DNA from: Acanthosepion esculentum
Lineage: Eukaryota > Mollusca > Cephalopoda > Sepiida > Sepiidae
Length of the DNA stretch: 64,000 nt
Direction of reading: 5' to 3'
Assembly: GCA_964036315.1 (NCBI GenBank)
Contig: OZ038495.1
Location: 26,584,190-26,648,189 of the forward strand
Position numbers and translations under genes: made by a program. The notes beneath the pieces were generated by a model. It saw only the letters and a list, made by a program, of their open reading frames with translations. It ran no database searches and was not told the DNA's origin. This document shows, piece after piece, positions 10,096 through 23,158 of this stretch. Positions within the stretch are counted from its first letter, which is position 1; each line of letters starts with the position of its first letter.

Positions 10096-12708
10096 CATTG
10101 TGCAAATGAATATAAATTGCAGCAGAATAGAGAAAAATAAAACCAAATTAATAATATTGTAATTGTGAGAACAGATTCACAAAATTCAAAGTGTCCACAT
10201 ACCAGAATTATTTAAGCTAGCTGAGCTGAAATAAATATTGAAACTTGCTTGGTTAGACAAAGTAGAATCAATGAAGAGGATATTTTTGTAAGGCATCTTA
10301 AAAAGATATTTCATTGATTTCCAATGACTTTTGGATGTAAAGTTGTAAAGGCATCAAAAATGAAAGATAAGGAAAGCAGACAGAAACTCGAAGTAGCAGA
10401 AATGAACTTACATTGTGACATTTTATTACCAATAAAAAAGGGGCTGAATATAGTTGTCTTAGTTTAAAATCTATATAAAGAATAACCGTATTTAAAAGGA
10501 ACCAGAGATTGGATACTAGCAGCAACAACTTAGTGATATGTTAAAAAAGAAAAATACATATTTCATTTGTATTTGATATTTAATTTTTATATACATCTCT
10601 GTAATAATTTATATACACTTTACAGCTACTTATTTAAAAAAATACTTTCCTTTACCTTTTCACAGGCTTATCTTAGTTGGTTTAGTGATTTGTCTGTGCA
10701 AAAAAAAAAAAAAAAATTCTATTTCAATAAATTTTATTTGAAACGAATACAAGTTTGTTTTACTTTAAAAGTTGAATGACTTATTAGAATTGAGGTGATT
10801 TTTTTCAAAATGAAGTTAACATTGAAATTATATAAAACATATGCTGAAAAGTTTTTGATGCAGTCAATCAGTAATACCCATGCAAAATATGACATTTGGT
10901 TGAAGTAAGTACATTTCAGCATCCCCGCCAACCACAGACTCTGCATAGTGTTTCTCAGGAATACTTACATTAAGAGTAATAAAAAAAAAAAAATTGTGTG
11001 CATGTGTATAGTGCATATTTGCATACATATGCATTTGTGTGCATCAGTTGTTTTCACTATATTTGTATAATTTCAATGTGTGCTTTTGTAATTTACAATT
11101 CATGAGCAGTTACCATATATAAACACAATGTAGATATAAAATCCTTTGTTCAGTGATGAAGTTTTCTGTGATTTGCCTTGAGAATTGAGAAATTACACCA
11201 TCACATTTAACGGAAACAAATCCCAAACTCATTTGAAAATGGACATTGAAGGCCGCTTTAGTTCCAAAACATACACACACAAAAGTATCTCCAACCATAC
11301 ATAGACACACATTAATGGTAAGGACCTCAGGCCCCAATTAGGAAAAATCAACAAATTCAGTGTATGGATTTTGAACATGTCAGTACTAGTTTGCAACTTG
11401 TTAAAAATCGATACCCGATTTGGTTGAAAGATTTCACATCTTTGCATGCTGATGACATGTAGAAGCTTGTTAAATGATTTATAATTTTTTTTATTTGGAA
11501 AACATTCACCAAACTGACCAAACCAAAGTTTTATTGACTGCTTGGCACACAGCTGTAGTAGACTATAGCCAGTGCTTAGAACAAAGGCAACTGCTAAAAG
11601 TGGGGTTTTCATTATTATACATATTTAGGAAAGAAAAAAAAAATCTTATTTTTCAAATGATCGGGCTCTATTGCTGCATGCTCGCCATAGAATCCCATCT
11701 AGTCTTTTCTTTTCAATGGTTCAACACAATCTAGTCCTTTACTCCATGTCGTCATATCAGGATAAAAATAATTATGAGAGAGCATGGAAAAGTTCTTGGT
11801 TATGTCCACTTTCTTAAATGAGCAAAGATATTTTTTGATTGGCCAAGAACTTTGCAACCCTCCTCACTTCATAGTTAAGTGCTTTGACTGACTTATAAAC
11901 TATGAACTGATACACATATTCATAAAAGAGACTAACTGGCTTATTAGTAACAGCTTCAGTTTACTAAACACTACTCCATAGCAAGGTAAAATGAAAAGAT
12001 TATTATTTACTAAGCTTATCCTGGTCTGGTTCAAGGCCATGTGTTTGGGGTGTACTCATTGAAAATAGTTAAATTCAGTACTAGACTAACTTGTTAAGAA
12101 TTACTCTATAAGATTAGTGTGTTGTTTGTGTTTTAATATTTACAATTCTTAATAAGATCTAAATATATGGAGAAGCATTTAAATAATGATGAATTGGAAA
12201 ATTTGGTGCAGCATCACAGAAACAGGTTTACAAAAATTGTGTTGGAATTTAATTACATTTGTCTTGGTGTTAGTCAATGACTTTTGCCATTGAATTAAAA
12301 TCACAAAGATCTGCCTAAATTCAATCTCTTGTAATGTGGTATTTGCCAAGTCAACATGAACATTTCTAAGATATACTCACTTTACAAATTACAAACCTCA
12401 CTGCATCCAAATATCAATATAGACACACCACGAAGAATTAAGTTATAGAAATGATTTCAATCATAACAAAATGTTGTTGATTTATAATCATTGCAACATT
12501 TTGTAACATGCTGAGATTTTTTTGAGTACATTATACTTACCGTAGTGGCATACCAAGTTTGCAATGAACTCACTAGCAATGACTTACACACGCATTTACT
12601 ATACAGCAAATAGCAAAAGAATAATCAAAATAGGATCTTAATTTTAAATTATTTTCCGTAATAATTAATAAAGATAACCACTTTGCTGTTATTTCTTTGC
12701 TTTGCCAG

Positions 12709-12747
<39 letters not shown>

Positions 12748-15451
12748 GTAAAAACACTTGAGAAACATTAAGCAGGTTAAGCAAAATCTGTATTTTAGAA
12801 AAAATAAAATCTGAAAGCATTAAAATATCTTGGGACCAAGTCCTTTACTTGTCAGATCAAAAGAGTGAATGATAACCAAAAGATGTTGATTCATGTAGAA
12901 ATAAGTCATCAAGATTTGAGAATAATACAAAAAATGTTAACCAATCTTTTTAAAAAAGAAATTACTGCAAACTTATATCAAGTTGTCTCTTTTTTTAAGA
13001 TTTTACTAATAAAGCTCAGTGTAAACACAAAAAAATAATTCTGTACATCATCTAAAAATTAACTATCCAGCTATAACATTAGATAACTGATAAAACACAC
13101 AGCCCATTGAAGCCCAGTGATAAGCGAGAAAACGTGTAATGTTTTATTTTACTACATATTCTACTGTAACGTATACAATAGAAAAAATTCAAATTTTAAC
13201 AAAGTTTTAATTTTCCCCCATTTTTTAACAATCTAAAATAAAATCGCAATACCATTTGATTTACTCTGAGGTTTAATCATTTAATATTGTATTTTTTAAA
13301 TAACTAATTGCTAATCCCAGCCACCTCGTGTGTGATTATGAAAGTGTCCTCTTAAATTGGAATGGTTAATTTTATAAAATGTATACTGATTGGATAAAAA
13401 CAAATCGAATAATAAAAGTTATGCAAATTTTTATTACAGTAGTTAAGATAAATATAATTATATTGAAAAGGATATATATTTTAATGCCTCAAGACATTTA
13501 TCTAGAAATATAGAAACATATAATCTCTTATTTCTAGTCAATTTAACAACAAACATGAAGATGATTTTAATCTATTCATAATGTTTATATAACTTTATTT
13601 TTAACATTTGCTAGAATAATTGTAAAAAGAAAAAGAAGAGTCAATTGAAAAAGACAAATTAAAATCTATTAATTAGAGAATATATCTGAAGTTAATAAAA
13701 TGACAAAATCTTTTTCCTTGGATAATTTTTAGAAACAAAGCATTTCTGCTGAATTAATTATAGCTTTGTTCACATTTCTATGTTTATTCACATCTTCAGA
13801 ACAAGATCCTATGTGAATAGTTTATTAAATATTGATTATCACCCTTTAAGTTACTATTTACTTTTATAACCAAAATTATTATTTCAATTTTTATTGCTAT
13901 ATAAGAACATAGAAATATTAAAAGATATTGCTGTAAGAAAGTAAAGTCTGGTAATGGCCATCAATATTATAAGCAACTAAGGTCAGATCAACTTTTTACA
14001 AAAAAAAGTATGATTACAGGAGAAAAAGTCACTTCAAGATAAATATAACTGATCAAATCTGAATAAATAATCCTTTTCTACCAATGTCAAAGAAAGATTC
14101 TTACCAGGATTTTTTTTTTAAGTTATAAAGATGATGGGTATTGAAAAATAATTAAAGCTTTTAGATTTTCCTGAAAATCAAGAAAATAACGCATGGGAAA
14201 TATCGAAAGAATTTTTCTCTAATAAAGTTACGGGCAATAATGAAAGGAAAAATGGAGAGAATAAAGAACAAAAACAAAGTGCCAGCAAGGTAAATTTTAA
14301 AACCTAATGAAATCATAAATACAAAGAAAAGGAAAAAAGCATTATATTCCTTTGTTTTCTTTTTTTAATATGACAAATTGATACCACGATGAATTCTTCT
14401 TGCTACATATACAATGATTTCCAGTTCATTTCCAAATTACGATTTGTCATAAGTTTTTGCCCCAAAGCAAAGTTACAGAATGATTTTAACTAACTTTCAT
14501 ATCATTTAAACTAAAAAACAAAACAAAAAAAAAAATCAATTGTTTTGCTGATTAGCAAAACAAACCCTGAAGTACCCAATCCAATTCCATAAACTTTATA
14601 CAATTAGAATAAAGAATTAAATAGTCCGATATGAAAGTTAAGTCAAATTATGAAAGTTCTATATTAAATATGATCTTTTCATTGTTTCTGAATCTTCAAA
14701 TATGAACCATTTTTTTCCAAGTGAATTTTTATAGAAATTTTAAGAAAAGGTCAAAGTTAAGATTTCTGATAAAAGTAATTGTAATGATTGAAGTCCATCA
14801 TGTTTAAGGAAAGACAACTTTTGGTCTTCTCTATTGTAAGCCAAATAATGGCAAGTAGAAATTCTAACTAGAAAGCTAAGTGTATGCAATATATATTTTT
14901 TCTGACTAGACTGGGCTTTTCAGTTGGTTAGAGTGAAATAATCATAGCAGAACTTTATAAAATAAAAAATGGAGAAACCTAAGAGGAACTGAAAGTTGAG
15001 AGAAAAGAAAGAAGAGCTGAGGAAGGAAATGCTGATTTGGAATCTATGTACAAGAGGTTTGACATATAAGTTACACTTCTGTCGAATCATGTTTCACTTG
15101 AGGCCGTCAAATTGGCTGACGTTAATGGTAGCAGTAGTTGGAATAATAAATTTAGCAATATTATTTATTTGGTGGTGGTGGCTTGGCAGTGTCCCAAGAA
15201 TTATTTGTAGATAAAGAGATGATGAAAAAAGGGACCAGCCAAGATGTCGAGGAAAAGAGGAGACAAACAGTAGACATCCTTCTATGTGTGTCTCCTTATC
15301 CAGTACAGGAGGAGGGAGGGGGGAAAAAAAAAAGAAAAAGAAAAAAAAAATTGACACTTTTTAATATATATTTTTTTTGTGTTAAAAGAAGTCCATTACA
15401 ATATTATGCAGCTGCTGCATATAATAGCCAAACTGCTTCTAGCACGAGGCT
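6314..15451. other. Gene-poor AT-rich intergenic stretch
   Basis: I see no coding region, RNA gene or recognisable transposon in this 9-kb stretch. It holds long (TA)n tracts at about 9844-9897 and 10032-10094 and an A-run at about 12709-12740. 8640-8950 is more GC-balanced and might be a decayed repeat, but it has no motif I can name. 15160-15350 carries purine and homopolymer tracts. Part of the right end is probably the 3' UTR of the minus-strand eIF1A gene. Confidence 0.6.
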
Positions 15452-15457
15452 TCATAT
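15452..15457 (-). CDS. EIF1A: eIF1A terminal coding exon (Ile-stop)
   Basis: Only ATA TGA is coding, directly after TCTCATTACAG on the minus strand. It completes the C-terminus ...EIEDI, matching the family end (human ...DIDDI). The 3' UTR continues leftward. The exon is inferred from the acceptor and the protein end rather than from coding length. Confidence 0.85.
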   Translation of the reverse strand: M

Positions 15458-18400
15458 CTGTAATGAGAGAAAGACAAAAGATGATTAAAAAAAATATCTC
15501 TAGAATTCTAGCAAATTGAAATATTGTAGCAATATTTTATAGATTTAAATATTTTATCTTATTTTAAGGTAATTGCATTTTAAGTTTGTAAATTTTGTAA
15601 TTTAGTGAACAAAAATGGACCGGAAATCTTTGTAAAAGAAGTATTAATTATGTGTCAGGCTTAGTAAGATCAATCTTAAATATCATACAGGTAAGTTTCA
15701 TGTCATTTGGAAGACGATTTATTTTTATAAAATTTATCTAACTCCTTTAATAGATAAGCTTGAAAACAAGCAGTTTAGTAACCTGTTAAAAAATCTATAT
15801 CTTCAAAATAAAACAACAAAATAAAAAATTCTTGTGCGTGTGTGTGTGCACGGTACTTACGTCCTCTATTTCTTCATCATCCCCTTCAAAGTCATCAAAA
15901 GTGATATTGTCATCTTCACCTTCATCCCAAACATTCTCATTGATTTTAACTAAAAGACAAATATTATATAAAACATTAGTGTGCATGTAAAAATAAATAA
16001 AAGCAATAATTCCAAGTAATAAAAAGATTTCATTAAACATGATCAGTGTTATATTAAAATAAAACAAGCAAATTTATAATAATTCTTCAAATCTACCGAT
16101 TGTGCAAAAACCAGAAACAAGCAAGTTACAGAATGCTGCATGACTAAACTGATAAATACAAAACTTCACTCTGTACACTAGATCTAGTGATTCTTATAAT
16201 GAATAAAAAATGAAGAAATACTGTATTGGAAAGAATGAACAGTGACATTAAAGCAAATATAAGAAGAAAAAAAATGTGAAGATCTCACCTGAGTCAGGTA
16301 ATTCGCCATATGCTCTTAAATTTCTGGCTTCATCAGGTGTGTATTTTAGGATGACATCTGCTTTGGCATCCTGATAATCTCGCAAACCAAGTAAAATAAT
16401 GTCACCTGCATTGATCCAGACCTACAAGAAAACAGGCATAGAATAAAAAAAAAAAAACAAACAAAAAACAGTGAGTAAAACTTTGAAAAGAAAATTCCAA
16501 ACCTAAAAATAAGAGAGAGAAAAAAAAAAAAAAAAGTGTTGTTGGCTGACAACAGTTTTGCTTCATTAGAGAAAAATAATTTATGATTGCCATATTGATT
16601 TTCACACACTTAATTTATTCTAACTTCTGCGACTTAAAAAAAATTCTATGAACATTTATTATCAAATACAATCAAATGATTTATTTTAATACAGAAAAAA
16701 AAAAAAAATCTAGTTTAAAACGTGATTCTTTCATTTAAGAGCTCAGGCATACTTGATAAAGTGTTATTTTTCCATTTTGAAAAATATTCCTGTTCAATTA
16801 ACTGATACATTTTGTAACAAATAGTAACTATGGCTAAATACTGGCTTGTGTGGCAGGTTTACTTTAACCATGCTGGAATTTAGCTCTAAGTTTTATTATT
16901 ATTATTATACAAAATGGCCACACTAACTGAATCCAGAATAGATGCCCGATTTAAGCTAAGAAAATGACAGTGCAATTATATAAGGAGACAATAAATGCCT
17001 CAATATATTTTTCAATGTGTCTTGACTAATAGAAAAATCATGTCTAGTATAATTAAAGGAGACATGTCTCTCATATTCAGTAACATAAGATAAAATATAT
17101 AATTTGACTAGACATTGTAGAATCCCATGAACAATGAAATAAATGTCATGCTGATGTAGCTTTGACCATGGTAACACTCATGTAAGAAACCAGTAAGCAT
17201 TCATATAAAGTCCTTGCCTGCTGAATACCCTGTTTAGGGTGACATGCTGCAATCCAGTGTTGGAAGTGAACAAACAACCAAATGGAAATAAAGTTAACTT
17301 GTGAATATGTAGAAGGGGCTTATTTTCTGTGAAAATGAAAAAACAGAAATTGTAATTTTGAACTTTTTCGAACAGATTTGCCAACTGCCATTTTTATTTA
17401 TGTTTGCTTTTCCTTATTCACTTGTCTGACAGAGATAAGGACAAGGATAAAGTTGGTAATGTTTTTAATACATCCCCCTCTTACCTACTGTCTCCTTAGT
17501 TTACAGTATTCAGGAACTACGTTTTATGAAGTTGGCTTGATTTAATAAAAGAAAAAAAAAATGGCACTTTGGAAACAAAAATTCTGTCTTTTTGTTTTTA
17601 TTCTTTCTTTTTCCTATCACAGACGGGGACTGGGGGGGGGGGGGCAGTTTGTCTTTTCAGAAAGTCAAATTTCATGAATTAGACATTTTCAAATATTTTA
17701 TTTACTAATTTCAATAAAGTGACCAAACAATAATGTAGCTTTTTGTCTCTAGATGACTTTTTAACAATTTATCAATGGGGATTAATTTAAAACTGGACTT
17801 GCTTACTTTATGTTTGCTTACTTTATTTTTTTCTTGTTAAACCTTATTTGACGCTTTTACTGATTTCAACCTGAAACTGTGCGTGCACACCCAAATTAGT
17901 ATTACCTTTGTAAGAATTCATGTGAGATTTTTTGTTCTTAAAAAAAAAAAAAAAGAAATAAATAAAATAACGAAAGTGCTGCATGACACACACACTTTAA
18001 CCAGGTATTGAACTCACACTCTCTGGGTCCTGTCACTAGATCTAACTAACGCCTGTATCCACTGTGCCATGTCTCTGGTTAAAGTGGTGGAGAACTTGGA
18101 GAAAGGAATTAACAGGATATAACTGATAACGGACATTAGACATGGCATGTGGAACTAGAACAGTCTACCCCAGCAAGTGAAATAAAAGGTTCAGTTTGAC
18201 ATTGCAACCACCTGAAGAAGGCTGGAGTGTACAAGGCCGAAACGTTGTGATAAATATGGCAACAAAGATGAGGACAATAGTCCGAATAATGTAAATAATG
18301 TGTAATATACCAGTCAATAAAATTGACAAAATGATACTATTTTTTTTGTTAAAGTATTGTAAGGAATGTGGTGCTATTCCTAGTGCTAAATGTATGAGGC

Positions 18401-21400
18401 AACTATATCTACCGAAATTGTTTGACAGTCATTTTGCTGCCCTAAAAATGAAGCTTGCCAACAAAACCATAAGTATCATAGCAGATGAAACAACTGACCA
18501 GTGTGACCAGAATGTGATTGCAAGCATTTGAGGGGAAGCATTTTTTTTTGATGTTGTCGCCATGAAAGAACGTAATCATCAAACTCTAAGTCAGGCTTGC
18601 ATCTAAGCTGTCACTTATGTTGACATTGCATTGATGATATTACTGCATTTCTAACCGATTCAGCAGCATATTGTAAAAAGGAACATAGGAATGTCTTATC
18701 TGATATACAGTGGAGTGAAACAAATATTCGTACACATACATATTTTTAATTTATTGTATTTCCAACTAATGAATAAACATACTTTTCATATAATTAACTG
18801 TACACAGATGCATAACTAAATATGCATAGAAAAAAGAAAAAGATTTGATTTAATAGAAATAAATCACATCTATCTATTTTAATGGGTGAAAAAAGTATTC
18901 GTACAATACAAAAAAGAATACTTAATCGTCATTTAATACTTTGTAGAATTGCCATTATTCACTTCTACAGCAATCAAACTCTTCTTGTAGTTCTCAATGA
19001 TTTGCAAATTTTAGTTGGTATTTTGTTCCATTCTTCATCACAGGGTTTTGTTGGAGCTCTCGATTGGATTTGAATTTTCAAATAATGCCACAGATTCTCG
19101 ATTGGGTTTAAATTTGGGGACTGACTTGGCCATTTCAGGATATTTACATTATTTTCAGCAAGCCATTTCTTTGTAGATTTTGAAGTGTGTTTAGGATCAT
19201 TATCTTGTTGGAAGATCCAATCAGGAGGAAGTTCAAGATTTTCAACTGAAATCATTAAATTTGCATTCAAAATATTTTGATATGCTGCGGCATTCATTGC
19301 TGTTATGTTGCCAGTACCTTTTGCAGAAAAACATCCCCAAGCCATGATTCTCTGCCACCACCAAATTTCACTGTTGGAACTGGGTTTTTTTTTTTGTTTG
19401 TTTGAAGGCATTGCCATTTTTCATCCATACAGGATTTCTAGAATTACATCCAAACAACTCAATTTTAGTTTCGTCTGTCCATAATATTCTTTCCCAATAC
19501 AATTTTTTCGTATCCTTATGTTTACGAACGAATTTCAATGTTGCATCTCAACATTGTCTTTTCAATAGCAGTGGAGTTTCTGAGGGGAGCGTGAATTTAG
19601 ATTGTTCCTATGAATTTCATTGCTTATTGTCCGTTTAGTGACACAGATTCCTGATTAAAGCAAATCATCTTGCAATTCATGACAAGTAACCATTGGATTT
19701 TGTTTAATTTGACATGTTAATTTCCTTGAAGATCTTGAAGAAATCTTCTGTGGAGCACCTGTTCTTCTTTGGTTTTCAACAGTTTTGAGTTTTTTTATAC
19801 CTTGCAATGAATGAACTAATGATAGTAAATGAAATATTCAGGTTGTCTAAGATTTTCATGTAACTTTTACCTTCTTTCCAGAGCTTAACAATCAGTTCTT
19901 TTTGCGAATTTGTCAATTCTTTGCCTCTTGCCATGATGAAAATCTTGCAGGGATATCAATTACAGAATGTTCTGTTTGTATATTTTTAGGCTAAAAATAA
20001 CTACTGATTACATTGGAACATTCTAGAATAATCTATAGTACTAAAGCAATTTAAAAGTTTTAAAATCTGAAATTTGCATTGTACAAATTCTTTTTTTCAC
20101 CCATTAAAATAGATAAATCAAATTTTTTTGTTTTCTATGCATATTTAGCTATTAGGCAACTGTGTACAGTTAATTATATGAAAAGTATGTTTATTCATTA
20201 GTTTGAAATACAATAAATTAAAAATTTGTAGGTGCATAAATATTTGCCCCATACTGTATTTGTAAATAGTTATCGTATCTTGTGTTTAGCACATATTTTA
20301 CATCTTGTTGGTGAGGTATCCTCACATTGCCCACAATTTGATAATGTTGCGTTATACTTTCATGAAGTCACCCCGCCCCAAAAAAACGGACAAAAACAGC
20401 AATATCTGAAATGGCTTGAAGCCTACTTGCCTAAGCGACTAGTGAAGCTCCCCACTGTTCCAGTAGCAAACCAATGGAATTCATGGTTCAAGTCAGCCAA
20501 ATATTACTCTTCATATGCTTAATTTTATTAAGGATTTTTCAAACACAAAAAAAGCCACAGCTTAGCAATAGATCAAATCCTGGAATTAATAGATGATATT
20601 AAACTGCACCATGCATCATACCATAATTTACACCACAATCTGCAGTTCGTCAATGAGATAATAAAATAATCTAATAAAAGCCTTGACAAGCTTAGAAGAG
20701 ACCAAATTACCACTTGCACGTATTGTGTACAATCTAATGGAAGATTTAAAGCATTACCTTGATAGTAGTAGGTCGAAAACAACATATGGTCTAGAAACTG
20801 ACCATCTCCTGTATGAACTGGAAGCATAGAGAAGAATAAGGTCACATCAAATTTGCAGGATGTATTCAGTACAGCACTTTCAAAGTTGAACAAATGCTTG
20901 GATACTTATCCACTGTATGAGTTTTACAAATCAGCTCATCTGTTCAATTCCAGACATACCATTTATTAGCCATGACATTGGCAGTTTTGCAGCCATCAAA
21001 GATTTGCAAGATAACATCCATTGAACTCTTTGAAGAATTTCAAATTTATATAAACTACAAAGATGACCTCCCAAATTCCTTCAATATTCTAGCATTTTGG
21101 AGTGCCAATAAAAGCAGATTTCCCATTCTGACACAGATTGCCACTAGTTATTTAATTCTTTTCGTCTGTGGTGCTACTTTTCTGTAGATTTTGCCACTTT
21201 CACTTAATTCTTATTTTATTCTTTGCAAGGGTTGTCCCGGAAACTCATCAAGTTAGATTAAGGGCAGAACCATGAGGTACAAAACCCTATCAAGCTGGTG
21301 AAGCTTATCCAATACATGAATATTCCAGCTAGTAAAAATTTTCATTTTCTGTTTATTTTCTTGTTTTAATAACATTTATATATTGTTACACTTTCTCACT

Positions 21401-23127
21401 AAGTATCATAATGAAGCAAAAACAGAATTCTATGCTGAAAACGGAATTAAGGAAAACTGGTCCATGGAATTTATCAAATGATTATAGAAAAAGAAAACTT
21501 CTCCAATAAGAATGAAAACTAACAATCATAATTATTTGAAAAAAGAAAAAAATATTATTTTAAATGGTTTTAAAAAGAGACCCCCCCCCATTAAACTGGA
21601 TTAAAACATCTGGAATTATATTCAGACAGATGCTGTTTTTCCTTTCAGGATTAAGAAAAATAAAGAAAACAAAATTTACTTTTTTCCGCAATTTCCCTCG
21701 AATGTGGCATAAACGTCTGTTTCCATCAAAACAAATTGCTTCTAGTCGTCCATTACCTAACATCTTTGCAACTTGGGCATATTCTGAAAAATACAGGATG
21801 AAGAGTCTGTGACTCATAAATCAACTAAAGACAAAAGGTGCAACAAAAAAGTTTGGAGAATTTTGAACAGCACACATGAATCGACTATATAGCCTTTGGC
21901 GCTAAAAAACTAGAAAGAAATCTCTGTTGACCGTAACAAGTATACGTCTAAATTAAAAACTTGACCCTCTTTGCTGTCATTTAAATAAAAAGAATAAGGT
22001 CAGTAGAATAGTGATATCACAGAGAATTAAATATTGTCTATGGAGAAAAACAGTTAATTCACTGCTAGGTACAAACTATTAATGGATTAAATAACTTGTG
22101 ATGGTCAAGTTAGTGCAAGCATACTGTTGGTAAGTATAAAATGTGCTTATTGGTATTGAAGCCAAGTAATGTCAGCTGTTATATATTGTAGTTTCAGTAA
22201 TTACCAGCTTTGCAAAAATGTCAAAAATGTTATTTGCATTTGAAGATATATACAATGTTAAGAAAATGAGAGAACAAAATGACTCACCTTGTCCATCTTC
22301 TTTGAAGACCAATTCTCTTTTTACATCTTCACTTTCATTCTTACCTCTTCTCCTGTTTTTACCACCCTTACCTACAAAACAAGAATATAGTTTTGGTTTT
22401 AGACTTTTTTTTCCATACAATTAATTCAATAGCTAAAATAAAATTAAAATGAACACTTAAATCCATTTGTGGAACACACACACACACACACACTAAATTA
22501 AATATGGCATGTGTATTTTTATATTTGCAATATTCTGCCGTTTTATAGTTGTCTCCTTTGCACAAGAGTGACTAGGCAGTAGTGTCTTTAAGACAACGAC
22601 AGACTTTTCCAAGATAAAAACCCTGAAAGTGTAGAATACAACAATTATATATTTTAAAGAGGCCCATATGAAAATCAAAATATAATTTTCTTATATACCA
22701 TCATTTTTGATGACATGGGTAAATTATATCTTATATAGTTATCATCTAATGGCAAACAAATGCTGAGTTAGTAAATATCTACATTTTTTAAATGTGTTGT
22801 TAATTATTCAAATGATTTAAAATACTTTCATTTTTGTTTCTTCCCTCTCCCTACCTTTGGTCAGTTCATTTTTCAGTCTTACTAATTATCTGACTTTCTA
22901 CAGAAATACAAAAATTCTTTAACAATGCGTCTACTAGGTGGGCATATATGATAGTAATAATCCACTTACCACATCTTTGAACACCTGTCTAAAGTTATGG
23001 TCAAAGGTGGAAAAAAAAAAAAAATTAAAGATTGAGTACTTCTTTCAGTTTTTATTGATCAAATAAGAACTAAATTACAAATTAGTATTGACCTGAATCA
23101 CTGTGTGTGTGTGTGTGTATGTATGTA

Positions 23128-23158
<31 letters not shown>

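Larger units (their letters stand above)
16422..21679. other. eIF1A intron 3 with nested transposons
   Basis: The 5.3-kb intron holds a G-run at 17632-17644, a retroposon copy at 17995-18302 and a hAT-like remnant (18330-21190) interrupted by a Tc1-like element. The remainder is AT-rich sequence in which I see nothing else. Confidence 0.8.

Noticed and set aside
9697..10162. Frames rich in IYIYIY
   Set aside because: They read through TA microsatellites; no protein-like sequence on either side.
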